A DNA stretch of 64,000 nucleotides from an uncultured SAR116 cluster alpha proteobacterium (GCA_902593735.1 CACJJL010000005.1:47393-111392), one strand, 5' to 3'; shown: positions 18,464 through 26,814, numbered from the stretch's first letter. Numbers and translations: made by a program. Notes: generated from the letters alone by a model not told the origin.

Positions 18464-18949
18464 TTAAATATACTTTTTACCTTTGAAATCATAATTTATA
18501 ACGTTATTTATGATTGGTTCATTGAAATAATCTTTTTTTGTAATATTAAAAAAAAGTCCTAAATCAGTAAAGTCTTTGCAAATTAACTTCGAACATGACA
18601 CGGCAGTTATCCAGTATAATTTTTCAACCATATTATTCATCAAAATAATACCACGTTGTTCATTGTTAACCTGAAAATAATACATGATGGATAATATGTC
18701 ATATTCGCTTTTTGATAAAAAACAACATTTTATTGTTTTAAAATTAATTTTTTTTGAACGTGACAATATTATAGAAGCCATAAAATTATCTAAAGGTATT
18801 GCTGTTTTTTCTGCTTTGTATACAGAAAGTAAAAACTTAAGAATTGGCATAGGATTTTGCGAGTAAAAAACTGCTTTCAACCATTCTCTTATACACCTTA
18901 TGAATAAAACGCTTACATCATCTAAGTCTGAAATTTTAATATAATTCAT
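18464..18949 (-). CDS. Hypothetical protein, probably iron-regulated
   Basis: 161 aa, family not recognised. Helical, cysteine-containing (including an FIRCIREWLKAVFYS helix), no signal peptide. Its start is 17 bases from a Fur-box-like sequence, and the haem-monooxygenase-like gene follows it on the same strand, so it is likely part of an iron or haem response. It could be a haem carrier or regulator, but nothing in the sequence proves this. Confidence 0.55.
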   Translation of the reverse strand: MNYIKISDLDDVSVLFIRCIREWLKAVFYSQNPMPILKFLLSVYKAEKTAIPLDNFMASIILSRSKKINFKTIKCCFLSKSEYDILSIMYYFQVNNEQRGIILMNNMVEKLYWITAVSCSKLICKDFTDLGLFFNITKKDYFNEPIINNVINYDFKGKKYI

Positions 18950-18966
18950 TAAACACCTTCATATTT

Positions 18967-18985
18967 GATAATAATAACTATTATC
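18967..18985. promoter_or_regulatory. Fur-box-like operator
   Basis: The 19 bases GATAATAATAACTATTATC match the classical Fur box (GATAATGATAATCATTATC) at 16 of 19 positions and keep its dyad symmetry. It lies 17 bases upstream of the minus-strand start at 18949, where it would block transcription under iron-replete conditions. Low-GC sequence raises the chance of false matches, but the haem-monooxygenase-like gene downstream supports it. In alphaproteobacteria the binder could be Fur/Mur or another Fur-family protein. Confidence 0.6.
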
Positions 18986-19124
18986 ATTATTAACAAAGAT
19001 GTCAAATTAATATTTTTTAATAATAAAATGGGTAAATTGACTTTAAAAGACACATGTTTTGCAATTTAATAAAAGTACGTGGTAAATAAAACTTAGTAGT
19101 TGGACTTTTGAGGGTACTAAAATT

Positions 19125-19215
19125 AAAATCTAAGAATTAGATTTGTTAATAAGTTAGAAAATTTGGAAAGATAAATAAGATGTAGATTGAAATTAACTAA
19201 TTTAGAATTAATTCT
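19125..19215 (+). pseudogene. Remnant of the zinc-binding-protein gene tail
   Basis: About 90 bases align with the 3' part of the intact gene at 25839-26072: 'aagaattagattt', 'aagatgtagatt', 'aatttagaatta' occur in the same order and spacing. No start and no cysteine-rich N-terminal half remain. Another tail copy lies at 26965-27030 on the opposite strand. Confidence 0.65.
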
Positions 19216-19251
19216 ATATTAATTAAACTAAAGTAAGAGGTTAATAATATT

Positions 19252-19364
19252 ATAAGTAAAGATTTCAAGTAATTTGGGGTGTAGTCAGTTTTTTTGTTTT
19301 ATTAAAAGGTTACATATTTTTTAATATTAACCCATCAATATACCTCAACACTATAATAAATTAG
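19252..19364 (+). pseudogene. Degraded copy of the 37-aa membrane peptide gene
   Basis: It matches the intact small gene at 26815-26928: after a frameshift it reads FFVLLKGYIFFNINPSIYL, then N-T-I-I-N and stop. The start codon is ATA instead of ATG and one base is lost in the middle. Together with the zinc-protein tail just upstream it forms the same two-part block found, inverted, at 26815-27030. Confidence 0.75.
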
Positions 19365-19585
19365 CTGTTGGTGAATTGACAACTACTCCAAAAAATTCAA
19401 GAATTCATTAGATATATCTCAACGTTGTTATCTTTTAATTATTAATTTTGACATGGATTAGATCCTCTTACGTTATTAATTTTAAAAAAAATATAAAGTT
19501 CTAACAATACCCTATTCAAAATTAATTTGTACATTAGATATAGTGTACTGCCTATGTGTGTCTGTATAAGTCTGGGAAAATGGTC

Positions 19586-21586
19586 CTAGTTAAATTGTAC
19601 TAGCACTCTGTCTTTATCACCTTGTAGTTCAGGGGTTTGTGAACCTGATGATTGTTGTACAACATTCTGTTCTACGTAAGCATGTAGTTCACGTGCTGTT
19701 ATTTTATTGTCGTTATTGGCATCTGCATCACCTTCCATTCCCTTCATTAAGAAATAAGAGAACATGCCATGTTTAGCTTCTTCTAGTGGACGTGATATCT
19801 GCTCATTAGATGCAGCACTAAAGAGTGTAAATCCATCTGGTATAGCTTGTTCTTTTGTTTTAATGACGATGGGTCTACCTGCAATGAGCATCTCCTCATT
19901 ACGTGTTACACCTGAGTAGCAAGTGTCTAGGAAGACAGTTACGCTACGTGGGTTAGCTTGTTGGATGTCTTTGAAGAGTTCACCTCTAAGCAGTGCTGTA
20001 TTTTCTAATAATCTCGGTCTTCCATCATATGGAAGTAAATACATCTTAGTTCCATCTTGAGAAGCAAGACCATGACCTGCAAAATAAATATAAATATCTG
20101 ATTTGTTAGGTTTAGCTGACCTACGTAACCAGTCTTTTACATTAATAAGTATCTCACCTAAATCTGCTTTGTCATTTACAAGTTCTTTAATGTTAGAGGA
20201 AGGTATGCCTAATTTCATTGTGGCATAGTCATAGAACTGTTGTGCATCTTTATCTGCATATAATGCGTTTGCAGGTGTCTTAGCGTAATCAGCTACACCT
20301 ATGATAAGTGCTAATGCAAAAGGGTTAGACTTAACACTTTTTGCTGAAGGGTTAAGAGCATCAAAAGTAGGACCACTTGCATGAGTAACTTCTTTTCTTT
20401 CCAATCTGAGTGTTTTTTGAGCTTTGTTTCCTTTCAAGTCATAGGCGACTATCTCAATATCTAATCCATTACGTGGCACATATAATTCGGTATTAAAAAT
20501 TCCATTATTTTTTAAACCTATTGCTTCACCCTCAATTAATACTTCAGCAACTTCGGTATTATCGGTTATACGTCCATATATTTTTGCATTAGGGCCATTT
20601 AATTCAAAAAAAACATTTATAGATGGTTTCTGGTTATCTTTATTTATTTTTTGCTTTTCTTGTTTTAGTTTATTTTTTATCTCCGCAAGTTCTCGTTCTA
20701 GTTGCAAACGTTTATTTCTTTCAGCTTTTAGTTCTGCAGATGATACAGTTGGTTTAGTATTTGATTTAGAGGTTATTATAGTTGTATTTTCTTTTACTCC
20801 ACAGTCAAGTCCACGGCGTTTAGCTTCATTTATGTATTTAAGGTCAGAGCTTTTTGCAGACCACTTTTTATTTGGCCAAAATAAATAATCAGTAGCTTTA
20901 TCGCATAAATTTTCATTATCTAAGTCAGCTAGAAATTGTTCTGATTTAGTTATAGCTATTTTTACATCACAATCTAAACCACGACGTTTAGCTTCATCTA
21001 CATATTTTCTTGAAACAACGTCTAATTTAAAATTGGTATATTTAAATCCATCAAAAGAACATGCATTGGATATAATTAACTCATTGGAATAATTTTTAAG
21101 TGGTGAATATATTTTATTAACTTTATTAGTAACATTTGTTGAAGCTATTGCATTAAAGTTTAATAATGATTTTGAAAAAGAATTGAACGTTGCTGTTCCA
21201 TTTCCATGTATACGAAAAATAAATTCATTACCTTTACTATCTCTTCCCTTACCCATAGCATTAATAGATTTACTAGTTGGAAAATAAGTTCCTTTAGCTG
21301 AGTAACCTGAAACACATTCCATTTTAAAAGATGATTTATTATTAATAGTTACATTGCCATCACATAGGTCACCATTAAGATAAAATTTTGCATGCGCTGT
21401 TTTAGGATTATTTGTATCATCTTCAAAATATCCAATTATTGTTTCAGATATAATATTATTAATAGAGAAAGTTACTTTAGAGAATTTGTTAAAGTCTTTA
21501 GATAAACAAATTGTTGGAAAAAAACTAAACACAAAGACTAAAGTAAAGATAAAGTTTCTATTTATTGTGAAAGATTGTTTAAACAT
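19586..21586 (-). CDS. Secreted multidomain caspase-like (C14) protease
   Basis: 666 aa. Order: signal peptide (about 1-29), a beta-rich N-terminal domain (30-140), two copies of a short repeat with EAKRRGLDC (about 192-208 and 249-264), a coiled coil (about 283-317), an Ig-like beta domain (about 322-398: KIYGRITDNTEVAEVLIEG), and the caspase domain (about 420-615) with H505 (YFAGHG) and C556 (LDTCYSG). Residues 622-633 (DANNDNKITARE with preceding D) form an EF-hand-like loop. A 25-base overlap with the upstream gene shows an operon. It likely acts outside the cytoplasm; target unknown. Confidence 0.85.
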   Translation of the reverse strand: MFKQSFTINRNFIFTLVFVFSFFPTICLSKDFNKFSKVTFSINNIISETIIGYFEDDTNNPKTAHAKFYLNGDLCDGNVTINNKSSFKMECVSGYSAKGTYFPTSKSINAMGKGRDSKGNEFIFRIHGNGTATFNSFSKSLLNFNAIASTNVTNKVNKIYSPLKNYSNELIISNACSFDGFKYTNFKLDVVSRKYVDEAKRRGLDCDVKIAITKSEQFLADLDNENLCDKATDYLFWPNKKWSAKSSDLKYINEAKRRGLDCGVKENTTIITSKSNTKPTVSSAELKAERNKRLQLERELAEIKNKLKQEKQKINKDNQKPSINVFFELNGPNAKIYGRITDNTEVAEVLIEGEAIGLKNNGIFNTELYVPRNGLDIEIVAYDLKGNKAQKTLRLERKEVTHASGPTFDALNPSAKSVKSNPFALALIIGVADYAKTPANALYADKDAQQFYDYATMKLGIPSSNIKELVNDKADLGEILINVKDWLRRSAKPNKSDIYIYFAGHGLASQDGTKMYLLPYDGRPRLLENTALLRGELFKDIQQANPRSVTVFLDTCYSGVTRNEEMLIAGRPIVIKTKEQAIPDGFTLFSAASNEQISRPLEEAKHGMFSYFLMKGMEGDADANNDNKITARELHAYVEQNVVQQSSGSQTPELQGDKDRVLVQFN

Positions 21587-22140
21587 TTATTAAAATTAGA
21601 TGACCTCTCTTTAAAGCCGAGCTTTTTACAAATTTCATAATTATAATTTGAACTGTCTAAGCTAGAATTTTGTGAACTAGATTTATTTGACGCTAATTCA
21701 ACTTCACAGACACCCCATATATCTCCTGGATTTCTGAAGCCAGACGGCAGATCAAAACCAACATTTAGTTTATCAGTGGTTTTAAAAAAAATATATTTAA
21801 CAATTGTATAAGCATTTTTACCACTTTTTTTTGAGTTGTGTTTTACTCTACGATAAAATTTTATTTTTTTTTCACTATCTTCAGTAATGACAGTTTTTAT
21901 ACCATTTATTGTAATTCTATCTTCATCTTTAATAAATAGGAGATTTTCAGGAACCCAACTTTTACCCCATTTTTCAGGGTATCCCGTTACGCTATAATCA
22001 AAATCTTTACAATAATAGTAATCTTTTGAATGAGATATTTTGGAAAAAAAAAGGATGAATATAAGAATAAGAAAAATTTTATTCAATCGTGCCTCGTTTT
22101 GATTAATTAAAGTTCCCACTATTTCATTTAAATAATACAA
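21562..22140 (-). CDS. Secreted protein homologous to the N-terminal domain of the first caspase-like protein
   Basis: 192 aa as the longest frame. A TTG at 22086, 5 bases after GAGG, would give a cleaner signal peptide (LNKIFLILIFILFFSK). The mature part has the motif DKLNVGFDL..PGDIWGVCEVE, matching KLNVSFF..DIWGNCVVEG in the protein at 16483-17958. It ends in a short CKKLGF..FNKCL motif with two cysteines, widespread in alphaproteobacterial periplasmic proteins. It overlaps the downstream caspase-like gene and may be its partner or propeptide-like subunit. Confidence 0.65.
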   Translation of the reverse strand: MYYLNEIVGTLINQNEARLNKIFLILIFILFFSKISHSKDYYYCKDFDYSVTGYPEKWGKSWVPENLLFIKDEDRITINGIKTVITEDSEKKIKFYRRVKHNSKKSGKNAYTIVKYIFFKTTDKLNVGFDLPSGFRNPGDIWGVCEVELASNKSSSQNSSLDSSNYNYEICKKLGFKERSSNFNKCLNNLSQ

Positions 22141-22655
22141 TTTAATTACATTTTATAGAAAATAATTATTCCGTCTATAAATTAGTAAATAAATTATATT
22201 AAGAATGACTTAAATTAGTATTTTAGTGTTGTTATTTTTTAATAAAAATACACTAACACTCAAGCTATGAATAAGTTATGTTTAAACAATCAGTTATGAA
22301 ATAAAAATTAGTTAATGGTGCACTTTGAGTGAATGTTCTATGCCCATCTAATGCACCACACACATTGCTAAATAAGCTATACCCTTACAATATGTATTAC
22401 ATTTTTAATGTCAATACGTACGAAATGTGCTTCAGTTTATGTATCAGTTAGATTAACTGTTATTAGTACGGAGTAAGTGGGTATGTAAGTTTATTAATAT
22501 ACAACTCTCTAACAACACTTATATGTATCACTTTAAGTGTAACACTCCTCGGGCATGTGACAGAGGGATATGGATAGATATGTATAGTTAGAGTGTGAAG
22601 CGGATGACGCTTTTTCAAAGCATCAATAACAATGTAGAATTATTATTTTTAAAGC
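22141..22655. other. Intergenic, no intact gene
   Basis: AT-rich, no gene. It contains an AT-rich inverted repeat (about 22225-22260, agtgtt..aacact with inner T/A tracts). Around 22316 'ggtgcactttgag' is weakly like the sequence at the 3' end of tRNA-Arg, and the following 100 bases are somewhat like the strip between the integrase and that tRNA. This may be an older, almost erased attachment site; I am not sure. Confidence 0.4.
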
Positions 22656-22985
22656 CTATGAAGAAACATTTTCAAAAAAATTAAAATCACTATTTGAGTT
22701 TTTTCTTCCATGTGTATTACCACCGACAATTGACATTGTAGCACCCATTTCTTTAATTTGTGCTTTAACATCTGTGTATTCTTTTGCTTTTTTGTATGAT
22801 ATTTCCCAATCTTTTTGTGATTTCCATACTGTTAAATAATGAAGATGAGTATCTGAAACATCAATAAATAAAGAAAAATTTAAACCTTCTTTAAATAATT
22901 TGTCAGTATAATTTATACAAAAAAATTTAAATGAATCTCTTCCAACTTTATTTGGAAATTTAAAAACATGAATTCTTGTGTACAT
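22656..22985 (-). CDS. Small ABM-like barrel protein
   Basis: 109 aa, paralogue of the protein at 13728-14048, with strand-helix-strand pattern (IHVFKFPNKVGRDSFKFF; LHYLTVWKSQKDWEIS; QIKEMGATMSIVGGN). The basic, serine-rich end (HGRKNSNSD) is extra. No catalytic residues can be named. The ATG is preceded by 'ggggtgatat', a good ribosome-binding site. Confidence 0.6.
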   Translation of the reverse strand: MYTRIHVFKFPNKVGRDSFKFFCINYTDKLFKEGLNFSLFIDVSDTHLHYLTVWKSQKDWEISYKKAKEYTDVKAQIKEMGATMSIVGGNTHGRKNSNSDFNFFENVSS

Positions 22986-23154
22986 ATATCACCCCTTATA
23001 ATTATATAATGAAAAACATGATAAATTTTTAAAAATACTATAATATAATTTAATCAAATATGTATAAATTAGCAAAGTGTTATACTTAAAAAATATCCTC
23101 TTAAAGCTTAGGCATGCGTGTTTTGTTAAAATTTATATTTTGGAAAGGAATATA

Positions 23155-23550
23155 ATGGATACCATAATACAAAAAGATAGAGAAGACATGGAAATCATAG
23201 CTAGATCAAATAAAGATTATCCAGTTCTTATGATTAATCAAAATAGATATTTAAAGGGTGAATTTCCAGACGGTGAACTTTATTCAAAATGGAGGTCAAT
23301 AAATAAAAAAATGATAAGTGAGGTAAAAGGAAAGGTTATATGGACTCTTAAAGTAGAGGCTCCACATTTAATTAATGGAAATCTAGAACCATTAGATGAA
23401 ATATTAGCTTATTGGTATCCTTCTCATAATGCTTTTTTATCAATGATTAATAGCCCACATAGAAAAAATAATTTTGAATTAAGAAAAAAGTTAATAGACT
23501 ATGCAGTAATTCATAGATGTGATGGAAGAAATATTCCGCAAATTAAGTAA
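23155..23550 (+). CDS. DUF1330-like/ABM-fold protein, unknown
   Basis: 131 aa from ATG 23155, chosen because GGAAAGGA sits just upstream; a longer frame from 23077 is unsupported. It has a ferredoxin-like pattern with KVIWTLKVEAPH, LDEILAYWYPSHNAF and a short helix with SPHRKNNFELRKKLIDYA, resembling small dimeric-barrel proteins (DUF1330 type). The genes on either side are also barrel-like, but the strand differs. Confidence 0.55.
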   Translation: MDTIIQKDREDMEIIARSNKDYPVLMINQNRYLKGEFPDGELYSKWRSINKKMISEVKGKVIWTLKVEAPHLINGNLEPLDEILAYWYPSHNAFLSMINSPHRKNNFELRKKLIDYAVIHRCDGRNIPQIK

Positions 23551-23677
23551 ACTTCAATAATAAAATTTTAACTATATTAATTGTACACTTCGAGTCATAA
23601 ATCAGGCTTAGTGTAATTACAGTCAAAATCATACATCAGATGTGGTAATAGTGAATTGTTTCTTCTTATACAAAGAA

Positions 23678-24013
23678 CTAAATTTTCAAATCCTGAAGGA
23701 CAATATTTCTACTTGCCTCTATAACGGGATCAGCTGCTTGTAGTTCTTTCATAATATTTTTAGTAAAATTTTCTAACTCTATTTGGCATTGTTTGAAAGC
23801 ATTTTGACCATCGTATTCAAATAACACAGATGTTTTAAATGTTCCTTTCACATTCCATATTTGGTTGAGACAAAATCTTGTACATCCTTTTATTTTGAGT
23901 TTCTCAAACAATTCCGTACCATTATCTTCCCAAATTCTTATAAAAAGTAGCATGTGTGCCTCTGTCTTAAAAGTAAAGGTATTATAAGTCATTAGATTTG
24001 CTTTTGTATCCAA
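23678..24013 (-). CDS. Small ABM-like barrel protein
   Basis: 111 aa (or 105 from the internal ATG before TYNTFTF). Strand-helix-strand text (YNTFTFKTEAHMLLFIRIW; TSVLFEYDGQNAFKQCQIEL) fits the same small-barrel fold as its neighbours, though identity is low. Function unknown. A 640-base decayed region lies upstream. Confidence 0.55.
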   Translation of the reverse strand: MDTKANLMTYNTFTFKTEAHMLLFIRIWEDNGTELFEKLKIKGCTRFCLNQIWNVKGTFKTSVLFEYDGQNAFKQCQIELENFTKNIMKELQAADPVIEASRNIVLQDLKI

Positions 24014-24182
24014 CAGAAACTCCTAATTTAAATTTTAATAGAAATGAATAGTACTAAATAAGTTTATATATATTTAAAATGAAGAGCAAATTATGTTTAA
24101 CAGTTTGTGCATCAGCTTGTAGATCAATTAAAAAATTTTCCCGTAATGGAATAGTCCTTATTATATGATAATTATACTTAGA

Positions 24183-24365
24183 TGTTAAAGACACTTATAA
24201 CCTTCTAATCTTTGAAGAACAGATTTAGTTATTCTCAATGCATAAGAATAAGATTTAGTTTTAAGGCTAAAACATAACCTTTTTACAGAGTAATAATCTT
24301 TTAAATCATAAGGAATATACTTTAAGAAATTGTAAGTTTCATTACGCAATAACACATGATTAGCT
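24183..24365 (-). pseudogene. N-terminal remnant of a tyrosine recombinase
   Basis: The minus strand reads HVLLRNETYNFLKY, IPYDLKDYYSVKRLCFSLK and TKSYSYALRITKSVLQRLEGY in one frame. This aligns with the integrase at 30135-30663 (VPDDVKSYYSSDRISMSLR, TKSNGVAILATKSICQRLDDYW). Only the SAM-like N-terminal part is left; no catalytic residues remain. It lies about 140 bases from the tRNA-Arg remnant, as the better-preserved integrase does from the true tRNA. Confidence 0.8.
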
Positions 24366-24500
24366 ACACATTTATTTTTTATATTGTATTACACCATCAA
24401 GCCATAATCCATGATTGAAAATATGCATTATAAACAATTAGTTATAGAAAAAATCTTAAGTGAAATAGTGCGTTTTGAGTAAACTTATGTTCACTTGTAG

Positions 24501-24556
24501 TTGAACCCCTAACCTTTTTGATTCGAAGTCAAATACTGTATCCATTTGACTCCTTT
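24501..24556 (-). repeat. tRNA-Arg remnant / attachment-site duplicate
   Basis: It matches tRNA-Arg(TCG) at 30743-30819. The 22-base core ttttgattcgaagtcaaata plus 'ct' (anticodon arm) is identical, and the T-arm and D-arm sides are recognisable but mutated (ttgaacccct; tccatttgac). The acceptor and T arms are broken by about 20 extra bases before 24501. The repeat is direct, so a recombination with the true tRNA would excise 24.5-30.8 kb. It is best read as an old att site, not a working tRNA. Confidence 0.8.
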
Positions 24557-24652
24557 AAACCCTTATTTTCTGACAAATTTATTATTAAATTAGTATACGT
24601 TTTACAGCGTTACTGTGTCTAATCTGTGACAAAATCTGAAGGTATTTAATTA

Positions 24653-25039
24653 TTACTTAGGAAAAAAGAAAGCAGAACTGAATTTTATTTTCCATTTATC
24701 ATCTTCTTTAATAAAAATATAAAATGAACTTATTTCTTCTAGTGGTTCATTATTATCTTTAACTCTTAATGCCTCTTTTAAAAGTAAATGTGCTTTTTCT
24801 TCATTAATTTGTACAACATCAATACTAAGTGCAATTGTATTTTTGTAACCTCTGTTTTTTAATTCATCTAGGTTAGAATGAAACTCATTAAATTCTTTTA
24901 TTTCACCATCGAGAAATCTATAGTTGGGAAAACTTAAATAGTTTTCAACTTCTTTTGTATCTCCTTTTACAAATGCCTTGACATAACCATCATACGCATC
25001 CAAGACTTCTTGTTTAAGAATCAACTTATTCATTATCAA
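24653..25039 (-). CDS. NTF2-like (SnoaL/DUF4440-type) protein
   Basis: 128 aa. The cone-shaped NTF2-like fold is indicated by the N-terminal helices (VLDAYDGYVKAFVKGDTKEVENYLSF), the FLDGEIKEF segment and the C-terminal strands FYIFIKEDDKWKIKFSSAFF. The start may be at the second ATG (MNKLIL). It overlaps the GFA gene upstream by 14 bases, showing an operon. Ligand or reaction unknown. A dead copy follows the dead GFA copy at 14790. Confidence 0.7.
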   Translation of the reverse strand: MIMNKLILKQEVLDAYDGYVKAFVKGDTKEVENYLSFPNYRFLDGEIKEFNEFHSNLDELKNRGYKNTIALSIDVVQINEEKAHLLLKEALRVKDNNEPLEEISSFYIFIKEDDKWKIKFSSAFFFPK

Positions 25040-25652
25040 GTTCCTCTAGATTATCACCTCTAATTAAATCCAATACTCTAATTTTTCCAATCTTTGTGAT
25101 AAGTTCTCTTATTGTTATTCCTTCAGCAGGAATTTTTGGTGGGGTAAGATACTCAGATATTGGTTTAATGGATAAAAATCTTTTTCTCTCTTGAGGATAT
25201 TTTCTTGAATGAAAAACAGGAATAGTATCAGAGTCTAGTTCAGCAAATTCCCCAGGATAATCTTGTAAATTAAGGACTGCTAATGGTGGTATTTGTATGT
25301 TAAAGTTCTGCTTACAATAATCAGGTTGAATCATAAACACATTATTTTGATAGTTCACATGGTCAACGGCAAAACAAGAAAAACAATTCTTACAATATAT
25401 CCTCGTTGAACTTGCATCGCCTCTTAGTTGAGTTGTAATCATATTCTCAATACCAATATAACTTTGAATATCTGAACGGAAATATACAGAATAGAGTATA
25501 TCTTTAGGTTTTTTACCCCCATTTATCTCTGCCCATCGTAATGCCTGCCTACAATCTTCACATGCACACATTACAGAATATTTAGGTAATGGGTCATTTA
25601 GAAATAATTGGCATGAACCACATAAACAAGAAATTTTATTTTTTTTATCCAT
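25026..25652 (-). CDS. GFA-family (Mss4-fold) zinc protein
   Basis: 208 aa. Zinc-ligand clusters are visible: CLCGSC (9-14), CACEDCRQALRWAE (29-34 region) and YCKNCFSCF (near 92-99). This is the pattern of the glutathione-dependent formaldehyde-activating enzyme family (Mss4 fold). The C-terminal 80 residues go beyond the usual domain and end in an acidic tail. Most members are of unknown substrate, so I do not assign formaldehyde chemistry. It forms an operon with the NTF2-like gene. Confidence 0.78.
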   Translation of the reverse strand: MDKKNKISCLCGSCQLFLNDPLPKYSVMCACEDCRQALRWAEINGGKKPKDILYSVYFRSDIQSYIGIENMITTQLRGDASSTRIYCKNCFSCFAVDHVNYQNNVFMIQPDYCKQNFNIQIPPLAVLNLQDYPGEFAELDSDTIPVFHSRKYPQERKRFLSIKPISEYLTPPKIPAEGITIRELITKIGKIRVLDLIRGDNLEELDNE

Positions 25653-25838
25653 AATTACAGTCTAATCAAAATATTCTTTGAAGGTAAAGGTTAATTGCTA
25701 TTTCTCTCTGAACACTATGGTGGTTTATAGATTAGGTTTTGCATATCAGTTTTAAGTTGGGGGTGTTTTTGAATTGATACTTATTGCATTTATAGATTAT
25801 GATTAGTGATAAGAAAATTAGGGGATAGATATTTAAAA

Positions 25839-26072
25839 ATGAGTTATTTCTGCAGTATATGTGAATGTCCATTCAAGACTTTATGGAGGTGTAAATATGG
25901 ACATCATAAAGAGTGGGTTTCTATTTGTTATAACTGTATTAGAGATATCAGAAGTGTAAGAATTAGATTTATTAGTCAGATTGAAAACATCAAAAGAATT
26001 ACAAGATGTAGATTAAAACTTTCTAATTTAGAATTACCTCTATATAATGTAATTTTACAGTCGTATCTATAA
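25839..26072 (+). CDS. Small cysteine/histidine-rich probable zinc-binding protein
   Basis: 77 aa from ATG 25839; a GTG at 25806 would add 11 residues. Potential ligands lie in order: C-x2-C-x-C (YFCSICECPF), then C in WRCKYGHHKEW, two histidines, and C-x2-C in ICYNCI. This could form one or two zinc knuckles. The C-terminal half is basic (IKRITRCRLKL). Tail copies occur at 19125-19215 and 26965-27030. The metallothionein-like gene follows 16 bases later, suggesting a metal-linked pair. Confidence 0.6.
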   Translation: MSYFCSICECPFKTLWRCKYGHHKEWVSICYNCIRDIRSVRIRFISQIENIKRITRCRLKLSNLELPLYNVILQSYL

Positions 26073-26088
26073 GCATGGGAGTTCTATA

Positions 26089-26241
26089 ATGAATGAATTG
26101 TCAGATAAAGTAGATAGTTGTTGCAAAGATACTTGCTGTACAGATGGTTGTTGTAGTGAAGGTTGCAACACTGGTGAGTGTAGTAATAGTTGTTGCAGTG
26201 ATGGATGTTGCAGTGAGACAGTAAACTGCTGCACAGAGTAA
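26089..26241 (+). CDS. Cysteine-rich metallothionein-like peptide
   Basis: 50 aa, missed by length-based gene finding. 14 of 50 residues are cysteine, mostly in pairs: 11-12, 16-17, 21-22, 26, 31, 35-36, 40-41 and 47-48, with Ser, Asp, Glu, Gly and Thr between (for example CCTDGCCSEGC). There are no aromatic residues. These are metallothionein-like features: a thiolate cluster binding Zn, Cu or Cd is likely, but the spacing matches no bacterial metallothionein family I know (SmtA/BmtA). GGGAG lies 7 bases before the ATG. The opposite strand has an artefactual Gln/Leu-rich frame. Confidence 0.75.
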   Translation: MNELSDKVDSCCKDTCCTDGCCSEGCNTGECSNSCCSDGCCSETVNCCTE

Positions 26242-26247
26242 AATAGT

Positions 26248-26427
26248 TTATTTCTTCTTACTCTTCCAAGTGCCACCATATTGATAAGTACCTTCAAATA
26301 AGTTTTTTACTTCATTTAGACACTTTCCGCGCAGAAACAACCAATCCTTAAGTTCTTTATATCTAAATCGATAAAGAACTTCTTTTGGTACATCACACTT
26401 AAAACAATCCTTAGTTCTAACTCTCAT
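26248..26427 (-). CDS. Small zinc-ribbon-like protein with YGGTWK end
   Basis: 59 aa from ATG 26427; an upstream start at 26511 would add a non-conserved hydrophobic stretch. It contains DCFKCD, VLYRFRYKELKDWLFL, GKCLNEV and the end YQYGGTWKSKK, a pattern I recognise from short conserved proteins of marine bacteria and phage, usually with two CxxC pairs; here the second pair is reduced to one Cys. Function unknown. It is convergent with the metallothionein-like gene, 6 bases apart. Confidence 0.65.
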   Translation of the reverse strand: MRVRTKDCFKCDVPKEVLYRFRYKELKDWLFLRGKCLNEVKNLFEGTYQYGGTWKSKKK

Positions 26428-26603
26428 GGTTCTTATATGGTGTCGTTTTAGAGTAAACTTAAAAATACAAGTCAAATAAAAAGAAAGTCCGAATACTCTC
26501 TTTAACTTCAAGGGAGGAAAATTACTTTTATAATTAATGCGATTTTCGTACCTTTTATTTAAGATAATTTATATTTGTTAAAATAGAGACAAGAACATTT
26601 TAA

Positions 26604-26696
26604 ATGAGAAAAGGACTTAAAACATTTTATAAAGTTGTAAGTATAGAAACTCTTTGCTGGGTTTTGTTAATTCTTGGAACTTTATATTTTTTCTAA
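26604..26696 (+). CDS. Possible 30-aa membrane peptide
   Basis: MRKGLKTFYKVVSI, then a hydrophobic segment (about residues 15-30: ETLCWVLLILGTLYFF), stop TAA. A basic start and one membrane helix are typical of small bacterial membrane peptides. A weak ribosome-binding site (agaaca) precedes it. No homologue can be named. Confidence 0.35.
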   Translation: MRKGLKTFYKVVSIETLCWVLLILGTLYFF

Positions 26697-26814
26697 AAAT
26701 GAATCACATAAGAAAATCTAATCCAAATAAAAATCAACAACAAAAAAATAATAAAGTAACAACCATACCTAATATACTTTTGAATTTTTGGAGTAGGAAT
26801 AAATTCACCAACGA

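Larger units (their letters stand above)
24014..24652. other. Decayed region with integrase and tRNA remnants
   Basis: No intact gene. It contains an integrase N-terminal remnant (24183-24365) and a tRNA-Arg remnant (24501-24556), given separately. The order and orientation copy those at 30135-30819, so this looks like the end of an older integrated element. The rest shows nothing recognisable. Confidence 0.6.

Noticed and set aside
22316..22460. Third tRNA-Arg-linked attachment site
   Set aside because: Similarity to the tRNA 3' flank is only about a dozen bases and could be chance; mentioned in the gap note but not claimed.
24501..24556. A second working tRNA-Arg
   Set aside because: Only the anticodon arm is intact; the D, T and acceptor arms cannot pair.
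26067..26297. Minus-strand open frame of about 76 codons, rich in Gln and Leu
   Set aside because: It is the reverse of the cysteine-rich peptide gene: CC (tgttgc/tgttgt) codons read backwards give Gln/Leu runs. The plus-strand peptide has a ribosome-binding site and sensible composition.
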